In this document: piece after piece, positions 48,701-55,557 of the stretch | How positions within the stretch are numbered: position 1 is the first letter of the stretch | Layout: each line of letters opens with the position of its first letter | NCBI GenBank assembly: GCA_035578175.1 | Contig: JAQMRL010000012.1 | Span: 21,262,671 to 21,326,670 of the forward strand | Reading direction: 5' to 3' | DNA: 64,000 nt | From: Catonia carolina | Lineage: Eukaryota; Arthropoda; Insecta; Hemiptera; Achilidae | Notes under the pieces: model-generated | The model's database searches: none | What the model saw: the letters and a program-made list of their open reading frames with translations, nothing else | Told to the model about the DNA's origin: nothing | Translations under genes and position numbers: made by a program

Positions 48701-49477
48701 TGGTACACTTACAACCCAGAAGTAGTAGGTATCGCCCTAAACAAAGCTCAAGTCACATTAAACCGTCCCATCTACGTAGGGTTCACCATCTTGGACCTGA
48801 GTAAATTTATAATGTATAACTTTCATTACAATTACGCAAAGGCAAGGTACGGTGACAATATACGATTACTAATGACTGACACTGACAGCTTGATGTACGA
48901 GGTGAAAACAGAAAACGTTTACAAAGACATGTGTGAACGGTTGAGTCTCTTTGACACCTCCAATTTTCCCCCAACTCACCCCTGTTACAACAGCACCAAC
49001 AAGAAAAAAGTCGGCACTTTTGCCGATGAAACGCACGGAGTGCCCATCAAAGAGTTTGTCGGACTCCGTGCTAAGATGTACAGTTTTACAACTAATGTCA
49101 GTGAAAAACGTGTGGCAAAGGGGGTCAACCGGGTATGCATCAAGAAAGACTTGAGACATCAGTCGTACTTGGACTGCCTGTTTAAAAACAAATTGTCATA
49201 CACGAAATGTTCATCGATCCAGAGTCGTTTACATAACATTTACTCAATAGACGTTAACAAATTGTCACTTTCCCCATTCGACGATAAACGATACGTCCTT
49301 GACGATGGATTAGATACACTACCGTACGGTCACTACTCCTTGGTCAATAACGACGACGACGACGACGACGACGACGAAGACGACGAACCAATATCACCAT
49401 CTCCAGCAAAACGTGCTCGAATAGAGCACAATGAACCAGGTCCCTCCTCCCGTCCCGACCCCCTTCCTCCAGACTAA
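45779..49477 (+). CDS. POLB: Protein-primed family B DNA polymerase (Polinton PolB, 1232 aa)
   Basis: This replicates the element from protein-primed ends. Motifs seen: a C2H2-like finger (CNYC..HMLTC, about residues 312-335); exonuclease I with D373 and E375 in ADLES; a CMLC..HSHTTGKF..HNQCNL zinc/HNH-like insertion (about residues 478-515) resembling phage endonuclease VII-type modules; exonuclease II NLRGYDSH (N527-H534); an exonuclease III region DYHDLYLECDTLLLADVF (672 on); polymerase A DCVNLYG (D778); B NNAVYGKSLE (N937-E946); and C DTDS (1034-1037). All catalytic Asp residues are present. The C-terminus is a run of Asp from a GAC repeat (about 49350-49380) and a basic PAKRAR nuclear-signal-like stretch. 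The start is the first ATG after a TATA/initiator. Length is normal for the family. Confidence 0.95.
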   Translation: MFVPDAEVLVALEGRLVSLRYTFTEEDVHDLLVFFGDMKPSIIDELVYYRVQLGGNIKWYIAMHAEMEKVIYHEEGAEPTSIVQTAVFHGKTRNLINVEINIPEMDNQYEDAIQKIQSSIDAYTSRGSGWTLKKITICDLHIVQYCPLYGAGSFIPTPKKINDRKAVINIKNENDSMCFIWCVLEHIYQQPGYHKMISWYKKYLTSLNTDGISFPVKLTDIPKFERQNPTISINVLSYESDTDIFYPVYVTKYRNRKHVIHLLLLPGPTRDQFHYCLINTKTDIRTGQQYNGLSRLLRSSQSLIDHAAYYCNYCYHRFTYVNAKSNRDKHMLTCQEFGLQRIKLPDPKDPVKSFMKFREFKKTLKVPYTIYADLESFVTPLTTSHPRQVNENGYPVSFNHPTHKHTASGFSYVIVDEDGNIFRGPVTYRAQSDDDNVVEKLMDQLIGVGKELDEKLKKGVPINMTPDDYRKYNTATLCMLCNEAFVAADNYKVRHHSHTTGKFLGAAHNQCNLQAPYVKHIPVFFHNLRGYDSHHIVQALGKFKGDTISCIANNSERFMSVTVNNLRFLDSYQFLDDSLSTLTENLKNHCTDVAGTFKRLSSRFQNTTVRDLLLRKGVYCYEYMTDCFKFNETQLPTQEKFYSSLTRTSVTDDDYDHAQRVWDVCKVKNMGDYHDLYLECDTLLLADVFENFRSLSMQHYNLDPCHFYSAPNMSWSAMLKMTNVSLELLTDIDMHLFIERGVRGGVAQIPKRFASANNSSFPEKYNKNAPTSWIQYLDCVNLYGHAMSQPLPTGDFKWVEQEEIPKFNWLSIPSDSPTGYILEVDLEYPKELHDQHRDYPLAPENRVPTHLSPFLKQHSRKIGKEPKLLTTLYDKEKYIVHYRTLQLYLSLGLRLKKVHRVIQFSQSDWLRPYIEFNANLRKHARNDFESRFFKLLNNAVYGKSLENVRKHTDFKLINEPNKLDKWISQPRMKRWYTYNPEVVGIALNKAQVTLNRPIYVGFTILDLSKFIMYNFHYNYAKARYGDNIRLLMTDTDSLMYEVKTENVYKDMCERLSLFDTSNFPPTHPCYNSTNKKKVGTFADETHGVPIKEFVGLRAKMYSFTTNVSEKRVAKGVNRVCIKKDLRHQSYLDCLFKNKLSYTKCSSIQSRLHNIYSIDVNKLSLSPFDDKRYVLDDGLDTLPYGHYSLVNNDDDDDDDDEDDEPISPSPAKRARIEHNEPGPSSRPDPLPPD

Positions 49478-49560
49478 ACCACATCCTGTAAAAACGTGCT
49501 TGAGTAGAGCACAATGTACTAGATGGTCCCTTGTCTTGTCTCGACTCCCTCCTTTAGGCT
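49409..49560 (+). repeat. Tandem duplication of the PolB 3' end with hairpins
   Basis: The segment aaacgtgctcgaatagagca.. (49409-49478) recurs diverged just after the stop codon (49494-49560). Both copies keep a hairpin: gtgctc/gagcac at 49413-49429 and gtgct/agcac at 49496-49512. The 60-codon frame starting at 49523 is part of this duplicate and is not counted as a gene. Confidence 0.7.
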
Positions 49561-49571
49561 ATATATATATC
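49558..49571 (+). promoter_or_regulatory. TATA box of integrase gene
   Basis: gctatatatatat, 56-69 bases before the integrase ATG, in the only intergenic gap between PolB and INT. Confidence 0.5.
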
Positions 49572-49626
49572 CTTCCATAGTAGATCATACGATTGTAATT
49601 TCACCCGAATTAAAAGCAACAGCATC

Positions 49627-50553
49627 ATGGACATCCGATCAGGTATCGCAAACGAACTGCACAGACAGGCGCGCAAGAACTTTCCTAGGAGAACGACCAC
49701 GTTGAAAGGCAGACATGACCTGTACCAGGCTGATCTAGTGGAAATGGGTAAATATGCAAAATTAAATAATAATTTTAATTACATACTAACTATTATTAAT
49801 TGTTTTACTAAAGTCGCCGACGCGATACCGATAAAAAGAAAGACAGGAGTGATGGTAGCTAACGCATTGAGACCGTTTCTAAAATCACACCCAATGCGTA
49901 ATTTACAAACGGACGATGGAAAGGAATTTTTCAATGTACACGTACAGAATCTGCTAAAACAACACAATATCAATCATTACGCCACGTTTTCTGAAAAGAA
50001 GGCCGCCATAGTAGAACGGTTCAATAGGACGTTAAAGACGCAAATGTGGCGTGTTTTCACCAAACAGGGTTCGTATAATTGGTTGAAAATATTACCCGGG
50101 CTTATCACCAAATATAACAACACTTTTCACAGGTCTATTGGAATGAAACCGAATCAAGTTGATGGTAAAAATGAAAAACAAGTGTTGAATCGATTAAACC
50201 TTGTACCCAAACGTGTAGCCAATATAATAAAACGTGAATTTAAAGTCGGTGATAAAGTTCGCATTAGTAAGCACAAGATGGTTTTTACCAAAGGATACTT
50301 ACCTAATTGGACCAATGAGGTCTTTACCGTGTACAAAATACAACCAACTTTACCAATAACGTACCTTCTCAGCGATAGTAGAGGAGAAATATTAAAAGGT
50401 GGCTTTTACGGTCACGAGTTGTTGAAAACAAAATACGACGACGTGTTCCTGGTGGAAAAGGTATTGCGTCGTAAAGGAGACATGCTGTTGGTCAGGTGGT
50501 TAGGTTTCGATAAATCACATGACTCGTGGGTGAAGAAAGGTGATATTTTATAA
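49627..50553 (+). CDS. INT: Retrovirus-like integrase with chromodomain (308 aa)
   Basis: This catalyses Polinton DNA insertion. The rve core is at about residues 28-155, with Asp36 (YQADLVEM), Asp96 (LQTDDGKEF) and Glu130 (IVERFNRT), giving a D-59-D-33-E arrangement with all three residues present. A C-terminal chromodomain-like segment (about residues 272-308: VEKVLRRKGD, LVRWLGFDKSHDSW) is typical of Polinton integrases and may bind histone tails. There is little sequence before the core; an N-terminal zinc finger is absent, though only about 27 residues precede the core. It lies downstream of PolB. Its stop codon lies inside the next TATA box. Confidence 0.95.
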   Translation: MDIRSGIANELHRQARKNFPRRTTTLKGRHDLYQADLVEMGKYAKLNNNFNYILTIINCFTKVADAIPIKRKTGVMVANALRPFLKSHPMRNLQTDDGKEFFNVHVQNLLKQHNINHYATFSEKKAAIVERFNRTLKTQMWRVFTKQGSYNWLKILPGLITKYNNTFHRSIGMKPNQVDGKNEKQVLNRLNLVPKRVANIIKREFKVGDKVRISKHKMVFTKGYLPNWTNEVFTVYKIQPTLPITYLLSDSRGEILKGGFYGHELLKTKYDDVFLVEKVLRRKGDMLLVRWLGFDKSHDSWVKKGDIL

Positions 50554-50555
50554 AT
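50548..50555 (+). promoter_or_regulatory. TATA box overlapping the integrase stop codon
   Basis: TTATAAAT contains the integrase TAA (50551-50553). The distance to the ATG at 50594 leaves room for a start near 50575-50580, supporting 50594 as the start of the next gene. Confidence 0.55.
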
Positions 50556-50593
50556 GTTCATGTTTCACTGCCGTTGTCACATTTGAGTTTGAC

Positions 50594-51118
50594 ATGTGGT
50601 CGGTGACGTTTGTACTTTCAATGCACTTCCTCGGCATAGTAGTGACAGACAAAACAAATTACCATTACACACTATTCAACAGCTCACCGTTTGATGATAC
50701 GATCAAATTTCACTTGAAGGGATGTATCCATTCGTTGCAAGGATATAATGTCCCAACCAATTTTGAAAAAATTTACAGTTTATGGTACTACTTGAGCAGA
50801 GACAATTTAACCTATGAAATCTGTACGTTTCGTGAACAATATAGTGTGTCAAACTGCATAAACCTTAAAACAATCGATCCATTGGACAAGAAAGTGAATG
50901 ATATTATCAACAATTCAATTTCGCTACTAGATGGTAAATTCATGTGTAACATATCATGTGTACCACCACAAGAAAAAAATACCTTAAAATTTGATTACAG
51001 CGGTGTAGGTATAATAGCTTTATTGGTTGTCTATGCGTTGTTTGTCTTTGTCGGAATCGGAGCAAATTTTTACATGGCGTACAAAAACAGTAAAAGGGTA
51101 TATATTGCACGCAATTAA
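50594..51118 (+). CDS. Predicted type I membrane protein of the Polinton (174 aa)
   Basis: Not recognised by family. The start at ATG 50594 is preferred over upstream in-frame codons because of the TATA box at 50548; it gives a hydrophobic N-terminus (WSVTFVLSMHFLGIVV) resembling a signal peptide. The ectodomain is about 120 residues with at least six Cys and several N-glycosylation sequons (NSS, NLT, NNS, NIS). One transmembrane segment follows near the C-terminus (VGIIALLVVYALFVFVGIG), then a short basic tail. It sits between INT and the ATPase. A virion or cell-surface role is inference. Confidence 0.7.
   Translation: MWSVTFVLSMHFLGIVVTDKTNYHYTLFNSSPFDDTIKFHLKGCIHSLQGYNVPTNFEKIYSLWYYLSRDNLTYEICTFREQYSVSNCINLKTIDPLDKKVNDIINNSISLLDGKFMCNISCVPPQEKNTLKFDYSGVGIIALLVVYALFVFVGIGANFYMAYKNSKRVYIARN
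51099..51106 (+). promoter_or_regulatory. Candidate TATA box of packaging ATPase gene
   Basis: TATATATT at the 3' end of the membrane-protein gene, about 57 bases before the ATPase ATG. A weaker gtataat follows at about 51119. Confidence 0.35.
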
Positions 51119-51155
51119 GTATAATCGCTTTGTTGCAATCTACCAGTCATCTATT

Positions 51156-51857
51156 ATGGAGCGTATTCCACAAAAGGATAAACTGGATGTAGTGAATTTC
51201 GACAAGTACACCGAATCCGCTTCATCTAAGCACGAAAAACGACACAGCAATCTCCTTCCCAACACAATCAGGTGTATAATTTGTGGGCCCTCAAATTGTG
51301 GAAAAACGAATTTGCTATTTAATCTGATTTTCTCCGAGAACGGACTGAAATTCAAAAATTTATACATATTTTCAAAGTCGCTGAAGCAACCGAAATATCA
51401 GTTTTTATCACATGTAATGAAGGGCGTACCAAATGTTGGTTATTTTACATTTAACGAAAACGAAAATGTTTACCATCCGAGTAAAGCCAGACCTGATTCT
51501 TTGATGGTATTTGATGACATTGCGTGCGAAAAACACGACAACATAAGAAACTATTTCACAATGGGACGTCACAATAAATTGGACACCTTTTATTTGGGTC
51601 AATCGTACAGTAGGATCCCCAAACATTTGATCAGAGACAACGCCAACCTGATTGTCGTTTTCAAACAAGACGATTTAAATTTACATCATATTCATTCGGA
51701 TCACGTAAATACAGACATTCCGTTCAATAAATTCAAAGAAATATGCTCGTTGGCATGGACCAATAGCAATGGAAAAAATTTCCTCGTAGTAGACAAAGAC
51801 AGCGATATAAATGAAGGCCGTTATCGGGTCGGGTTCGATGAGTTTGTTCGGGTATAA
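51156..51857 (+). CDS. ATP: FtsK/HerA-type genome-packaging ATPase (233 aa)
   Basis: Motor for DNA packaging into capsids, of the adenovirus/Polinton lineage. Walker A is GPSNCGKT (residues 44-51) and Walker B is SLMVFDDI with D120-D121. The downstream GQSYSRIPKHLIRDNANLI segment is typical of Polinton ATPases. The start is ATG 51156 (MERIPQKDK); the open frame extends upstream to 51027 only by overlapping the preceding gene. Length is usual for the family. The stop codon is embedded in the next TATA box. Confidence 0.92.
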   Translation: MERIPQKDKLDVVNFDKYTESASSKHEKRHSNLLPNTIRCIICGPSNCGKTNLLFNLIFSENGLKFKNLYIFSKSLKQPKYQFLSHVMKGVPNVGYFTFNENENVYHPSKARPDSLMVFDDIACEKHDNIRNYFTMGRHNKLDTFYLGQSYSRIPKHLIRDNANLIVVFKQDDLNLHHIHSDHVNTDIPFNKFKEICSLAWTNSNGKNFLVVDKDSDINEGRYRVGFDEFVRV

Positions 51858-51860
51858 ATA
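51853..51860 (+). promoter_or_regulatory. TATA box overlapping the ATPase stop codon
   Basis: TATAAATA (51853-51860) includes the ATPase TAA (51855-51857). The next gene starts at 51901. Confidence 0.6.
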
Positions 51861-51900
51861 CAAGTGATTCACCACCAAACTACTCGAGTGTGTTTGTAAA

Positions 51901-52827
51901 ATGAATAAGCAACAGTTGTCGGTAGCGTTACAAGTGCAACGTTTACGAGACAATATTAAACGTAAACACCGAGCTTTTACGACGGGAGTGATTGAGTCTG
52001 AGGAGCTTTTGGAGAAACGTTTAAAACCGATTGTCTCTCCTTTGAAAGAATTCATCAGGAAATCGGACGATGTGTTTAAGAAAGAAGAAGAAGAAGTGCT
52101 TGAGGACAAATATGTAGATGAGGAAAAGCGTTGGGATGACACAGAGTTTCCATTTAAACCGTTTGCACCAAAGGAAACCAGTACGCCGACCGCGCCTAGA
52201 AGAAAGTCAATAGCAAACGAATCAAAAGTCATTGATTCAATGAACGATAAAAATCCCACCAAATATTACCTGCAAATGTTGATAAATGATACCACTAACA
52301 CGATGGATCACGTGTACGGGGTATACTTGGAAAACGACAAGTTGATGATTGGTGATAAAGAGGTGAAATTTGGTCGTATGAAATTGTCAATTGGTAGAGT
52401 TAGTTACAACATGACCGCGGGTCTTCACTCGTTGATCTTTGAAAAGGAACCCGTCTCGTATACAACAGACGATCTACACACATACCACAAGATATTGATA
52501 CAAACAAACGCCTATCGACAAGGATATGATCCAGGGCGACAGATAAACTCGAATCGTGGTTACAAATACACACAAATTATCAAACCGCTTTTCAACAAAG
52601 CCACTCCTCCTCCCACCGTAGGAAGCGGCATGGTGTTGACAGACAGTCGTATTCAGTACGTGCATTGGGACGATGTGAACGAACTATGTGACCGGTTGCG
52701 CTTGTTGTTGGCGTCACAAGCGGCCGGCAATGTCGGTCATACAAACGAAATCCAATCGATAGTTGAGGAACTGCGTGAAGCCGGTATTATAAAAGGCGGT
52801 GCGTTGAAAACAAATCGACACTATTAA
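51901..52827 (+). CDS. Conserved Polinton protein of unknown function (308 aa)
   Basis: The N-terminal third is charged and predicted helical/coiled (RLRDNIKRKHR, an EEEE run at about residues 62-66), followed by a Pro/Thr-rich linker. A globular part follows from about residue 115 (KYYLQMLINDTTN, DHVYGVYLENDKLMIG). The C-terminal block DSRIQYVHWDDVNELCDRLR, then LLLASQAAGN, then HTNEIQSIVEELREAGII is a pattern I recall from many unnamed arthropod Polinton-derived proteins. No catalytic motif was seen. The next gene begins 7 bases after its stop with no TATA box between, so the two are probably on one mRNA. Confidence 0.8.
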   Translation: MNKQQLSVALQVQRLRDNIKRKHRAFTTGVIESEELLEKRLKPIVSPLKEFIRKSDDVFKKEEEEVLEDKYVDEEKRWDDTEFPFKPFAPKETSTPTAPRRKSIANESKVIDSMNDKNPTKYYLQMLINDTTNTMDHVYGVYLENDKLMIGDKEVKFGRMKLSIGRVSYNMTAGLHSLIFEKEPVSYTTDDLHTYHKILIQTNAYRQGYDPGRQINSNRGYKYTQIIKPLFNKATPPPTVGSGMVLTDSRIQYVHWDDVNELCDRLRLLLASQAAGNVGHTNEIQSIVEELREAGIIKGGALKTNRHY

Positions 52828-52834
52828 GTGAACA

Positions 52835-54559
52835 ATGAGTATCGACAAGTTTGGTCACTCCAATAGATACGTCAGACGACGTTTTAGTGAGGGTGATCAA
52901 TATCATCATCATGTTGCTGGCCGCCCGTCGGGGTTTACCTTAAAGTTGACCAAAGACGGTGACATCGACGTGCAGGGAAAACGATTGCGTAATTTGAATG
53001 TTCCTATATCAGATACAGACGCTGCACGTAAAGTCGATTGTATTACACTTGATCCAAACTCGTTGAGCGTTGATGTAAAGAAGAGAAAAATTATTAACCT
53101 CGCCGATCCTGAGGCGGATAGTGACGCAATCAATTTGCGGGCCATGAAAAAAACCTGTTTGACAACTGATCTGTCTGACAACGTTTACGATGCCAACTAT
53201 ATACGCGTGAAAAATGTTGGAGAACCCGTTGACCAAAACGACGCAGTACCCGTCCAGTACCTCTCAAAAAACTACGCCACCAAGGCGGACATGCGAACCA
53301 CTCTAGAAGCGACGTCATCAGCAACAGCAGCCGTAGCAGCGAGTCTAGACGCAGTAGCGGCAGGAGCAGCGACAACAGATTCCGAAGGAAATCCAGCGTT
53401 TAACAATAAACGCCTGACGGCTGTGGGTTCACCCATCAACGACCAAGACGCAGTCACCTTGAAATATCACAAAGAACATACTAATTTGGATGTGGACGCG
53501 TCCGCAAAGCAGGTAGACATGCACAATTACGTGGTGAAAAATGTAGGCGTGCCCGATGAAGACAACGATGCCGTCACACTCGGCTATCTAAACTGGAATT
53601 ATGCCAAGCAATCGGCTTTGGAAAAGGCGCTCGTATTCGGTGATAAAAGTGTGGACGTGAAAAAGTGCAGACTTATCAATGTGGCGAGTGGAAAAAGTGG
53701 AAACGACGCGACAAATTTAAATCAAGTGCGGGACGTTTGCAACGAAGTGTTTGAAACGTCTGTGCAAATGGCGATTCATCTGCAAAAACAACAGCGTGGC
53801 GAGCGAACCGCCTCCGGTGATGTGAACGAATTAAAAAAGCTGACTCAATCGTTGAGAGACCGGTTGCAAGAGTTCAGCGAGACGTATTATATTTCACCTG
53901 AAGTTTTGGTTGGTCCTCCAGGGCCAGCAGGCGTTCCAGGTCCACAGGGTGAACAGGGAGCGCCAGGACCACGTGGAGAATCGGGTGAAGGAATGAAATT
54001 TAATTCAAAACTGCAAGCGTTCGATGTGCAAGGAAAACGCATTATTAACGTTCCACATCCAATAGGACCGACAGACGCCGTAAACAGAGATTACGTTACG
54101 CAAGCCTTAACAAACTTTTTAGATGTTGTAGAGAGATCGCAACGGCGTAAAATCAGAAGTGTACATGGACCGGAGGCGCTTCCATTGACGCCTGAAGAAG
54201 TGGTGGACGATCCAAAAATAGATCAAATAGCCAAAGATTTTTTGGACACGCTGATAAAAATTATTCATCGGCATCAACATTACAAGATGGGACCAGAATT
54301 GCAACCAATAGTCGGTCCTCAAGGACCTCCAGGCAAAGCAGGACCGAAAGGAGATAGGGGTTTTGGCTTCAAATTAGATAAAAAAGGTGATGGATATGAT
54401 ATGGAAAATAGAAGACTTACAAACGTAGGCGCACCATCGTATGGAAACGATGCAGTAATATTATCTTATTTAAACGATAGACTAAACAGTGGCAGCAATA
54501 TGAAAACTGAAGAGCCCACTAGTGGGGTTTCATATACTCTTAACATGGATGACATTTGA
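52835..54559 (+). CDS. Collagen- and tail-fibre-repeat protein (574 aa)
   Basis: Fibre-like protein. Eight diverged repeats of about 30 residues follow the pattern x-N-x-(R/K)-(L/I)-x-N-(V/L)-x-x-P-x-x-x-x-D-A-V-x-x-x-Y, as in phage tail-fibre stalks; examples are RLRNLNVPISDTDA (near residue 50) and RLTNVGAPSYGNDAV (near residue 527). Two Gly-X-Y collagen segments interrupt them: nine triplets near residues 359-385 and six near 494-511. An Ala-rich helix lies at about 160-180. A trimeric stalk is expected from both repeat types. Its place among capsid genes suggests a virion spike or attachment fibre (inference). No signal peptide was seen. It follows the previous gene by 7 bases. Confidence 0.8.
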   Translation: MSIDKFGHSNRYVRRRFSEGDQYHHHVAGRPSGFTLKLTKDGDIDVQGKRLRNLNVPISDTDAARKVDCITLDPNSLSVDVKKRKIINLADPEADSDAINLRAMKKTCLTTDLSDNVYDANYIRVKNVGEPVDQNDAVPVQYLSKNYATKADMRTTLEATSSATAAVAASLDAVAAGAATTDSEGNPAFNNKRLTAVGSPINDQDAVTLKYHKEHTNLDVDASAKQVDMHNYVVKNVGVPDEDNDAVTLGYLNWNYAKQSALEKALVFGDKSVDVKKCRLINVASGKSGNDATNLNQVRDVCNEVFETSVQMAIHLQKQQRGERTASGDVNELKKLTQSLRDRLQEFSETYYISPEVLVGPPGPAGVPGPQGEQGAPGPRGESGEGMKFNSKLQAFDVQGKRIINVPHPIGPTDAVNRDYVTQALTNFLDVVERSQRRKIRSVHGPEALPLTPEEVVDDPKIDQIAKDFLDTLIKIIHRHQHYKMGPELQPIVGPQGPPGKAGPKGDRGFGFKLDKKGDGYDMENRRLTNVGAPSYGNDAVILSYLNDRLNSGSNMKTEEPTSGVSYTLNMDDI

Positions 54560-54626
54560 GATTAAAATAATATGATGATTACATATTAAAACATCATTTT
54601 TTCCTCAATATAGATGTAAAAAAAGA

Positions 54627-54634
54627 TATAAAAG
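54627..54634 (+). promoter_or_regulatory. TATA box of PLA2 gene
   Basis: TATAAAAG, 31-38 bases before the ATG at 54665. It would head a PLA2-protease-penton transcript. Confidence 0.55.
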
Positions 54635-54664
54635 TGTGTGCAAAAACTATAAATATGTGTGAGA

Positions 54665-55216
54665 ATGTTTGTAAAACGTCAGAAGGGAGCAGGACTGCTT
54701 GACGCAATCAGCGAGATCGGCGGTAAGATATTGAATCGTACCATCGACTTATTACCGGTAGAACTACATATTCCTGGTTACCAGTACTGTGGACCCGGTA
54801 CTAAATTACAGGAGCGGTTGAGACGAGGCGATCGAGGGATAAATAAATTGGATTCAGCGTGTAAGGAACACGACATCGCTTACTCAAAGTACACCGACAG
54901 CGGGAAACGGGCAGAAGCGGATCGGGTGTTGGCTGAACGAGCGTGGGAACGGGTAAAAGCGGGTGACGCAAGTGCAGCAGAGAAAGCGGCCGCGTGGACA
55001 GTGACAAACCTGATGAAGCTGAAAACTAAATTTGGGGGTGCATTACGACGACGTAGGAGTGGGCGGAAACGGTCTCGCCGTGCAGCAGCAGCAGCAGGAC
55101 AAGGATTGTATTTAAAAAATTACAAAGGACGCGGTGTATACTTGAAAAATTACAAAGGGCGCGGTCTGCAGTTGAAGAAAAAAAAAACCTCGACTCGTTG
55201 CCGTCACGTCCGCTAA
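54665..55216 (+). CDS. Parvovirus-type phospholipase A2 domain protein (183 aa)
   Basis: The PLA2-like domain spans about residues 30-85: a calcium-loop motif YCGPGT, then the catalytic pair HD in CKEHDIAYSKY. This is the VP1-unique type of PLA2 that parvoviruses use to cross endosomal membranes; here a similar virion role is inferred. A helical segment (ADRVLAERAWERV) follows. The C-terminus is very basic (ALRRRRSGRKRSRR), then two LKNYKGRG repeats and a Lys run, with GxG sites that could be cut by an adenain-type protease. The start is ATG 54665; the in-frame GTG at 54659 is not used. The Lys run is an A10 tract at which the protease frame begins (see protease). Confidence 0.85.
   Translation: MFVKRQKGAGLLDAISEIGGKILNRTIDLLPVELHIPGYQYCGPGTKLQERLRRGDRGINKLDSACKEHDIAYSKYTDSGKRAEADRVLAERAWERVKAGDASAAEKAAAWTVTNLMKLKTKFGGALRRRRSGRKRSRRAAAAAGQGLYLKNYKGRGVYLKNYKGRGLQLKKKKTSTRCRHVR
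55178..55187 (+). other. A10 run at the PLA2/protease frame overlap
   Basis: Ten consecutive A residues in the PLA2 Lys codons, 11 bases before the protease frame's annotated non-ATG start and 29 bases before the PLA2 stop. The protease frame is -1 relative to PLA2 and is open across this run. A site for ribosomal or transcriptional slippage is plausible. Confidence 0.5.
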
Positions 55217-55554
55217 ACGGTCAAGAACTTTCACAATATGCCGACCACGTTCCGTATTTTCGGGGCGTATTCATGTTGAACAATCTGCCGACGCGGGTAC
55301 GTAAAAATGAAAGCGGAATCGTGAATTTGGACAAGGAAAGTGGGCGTGGTACTCATTGGGTGTGTTATCACAAACTCACCAATCACGTCAACTATTACGA
55401 CAGTTATGGTAATTTACGTCCACCACCGGAGTTGGTACGATATTGGAAAACGGGTTTAGACGGGTCGCGAATCACTGTACAATACAACTATAAAAGAGAG
55501 CAGAAAAAAGTCAACTGCGGTCATTTGTGTTTAAAATTTTTACGAGCGCAATAA
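55198..55554 (+). CDS. PRO: Adenain-like cysteine protease (about 118 aa, no ATG at frame start)
   Basis: Maturation protease of the adenovirus/Polinton C5 family. Counting from the TTG at 55198, catalytic residues are H53 (GTHWVCY), D68 (YYDSYG) and C107 (VNCGHLCLKFL); Q102 is a candidate oxyanion residue. The familiar FRGVFMLNNLP stretch is at residues 21-31. The only ATG before the catalytic residues is at 55273, inside that conserved stretch, so initiation there would lose the family's N-terminal part. The frame is open upstream through the PLA2 3' end in the -1 register. Its stop (55552-55554) overlaps an AATAAA and lies 3 bases before the penton gene. Confidence 0.85.
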   Translation: MPSRPLNGQELSQYADHVPYFRGVFMLNNLPTRVRKNESGIVNLDKESGRGTHWVCYHKLTNHVNYYDSYGNLRPPPELVRYWKTGLDGSRITVQYNYKREQKKVNCGHLCLKFLRAQ

Positions 55555-55557
55555 AAA

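Noticed and set aside
49523..49705. 60-codon frame between PolB and INT
   Set aside because: It is the duplicated PolB tail read on in another register and overlaps the integrase start.
54659..54664. Upstream GTG start for the PLA2 gene, and GTG start at 58440
   Set aside because: Eukaryotic context with good in-frame ATGs (54665, 58449) right after; the alternative starts are reading-frame artefacts.
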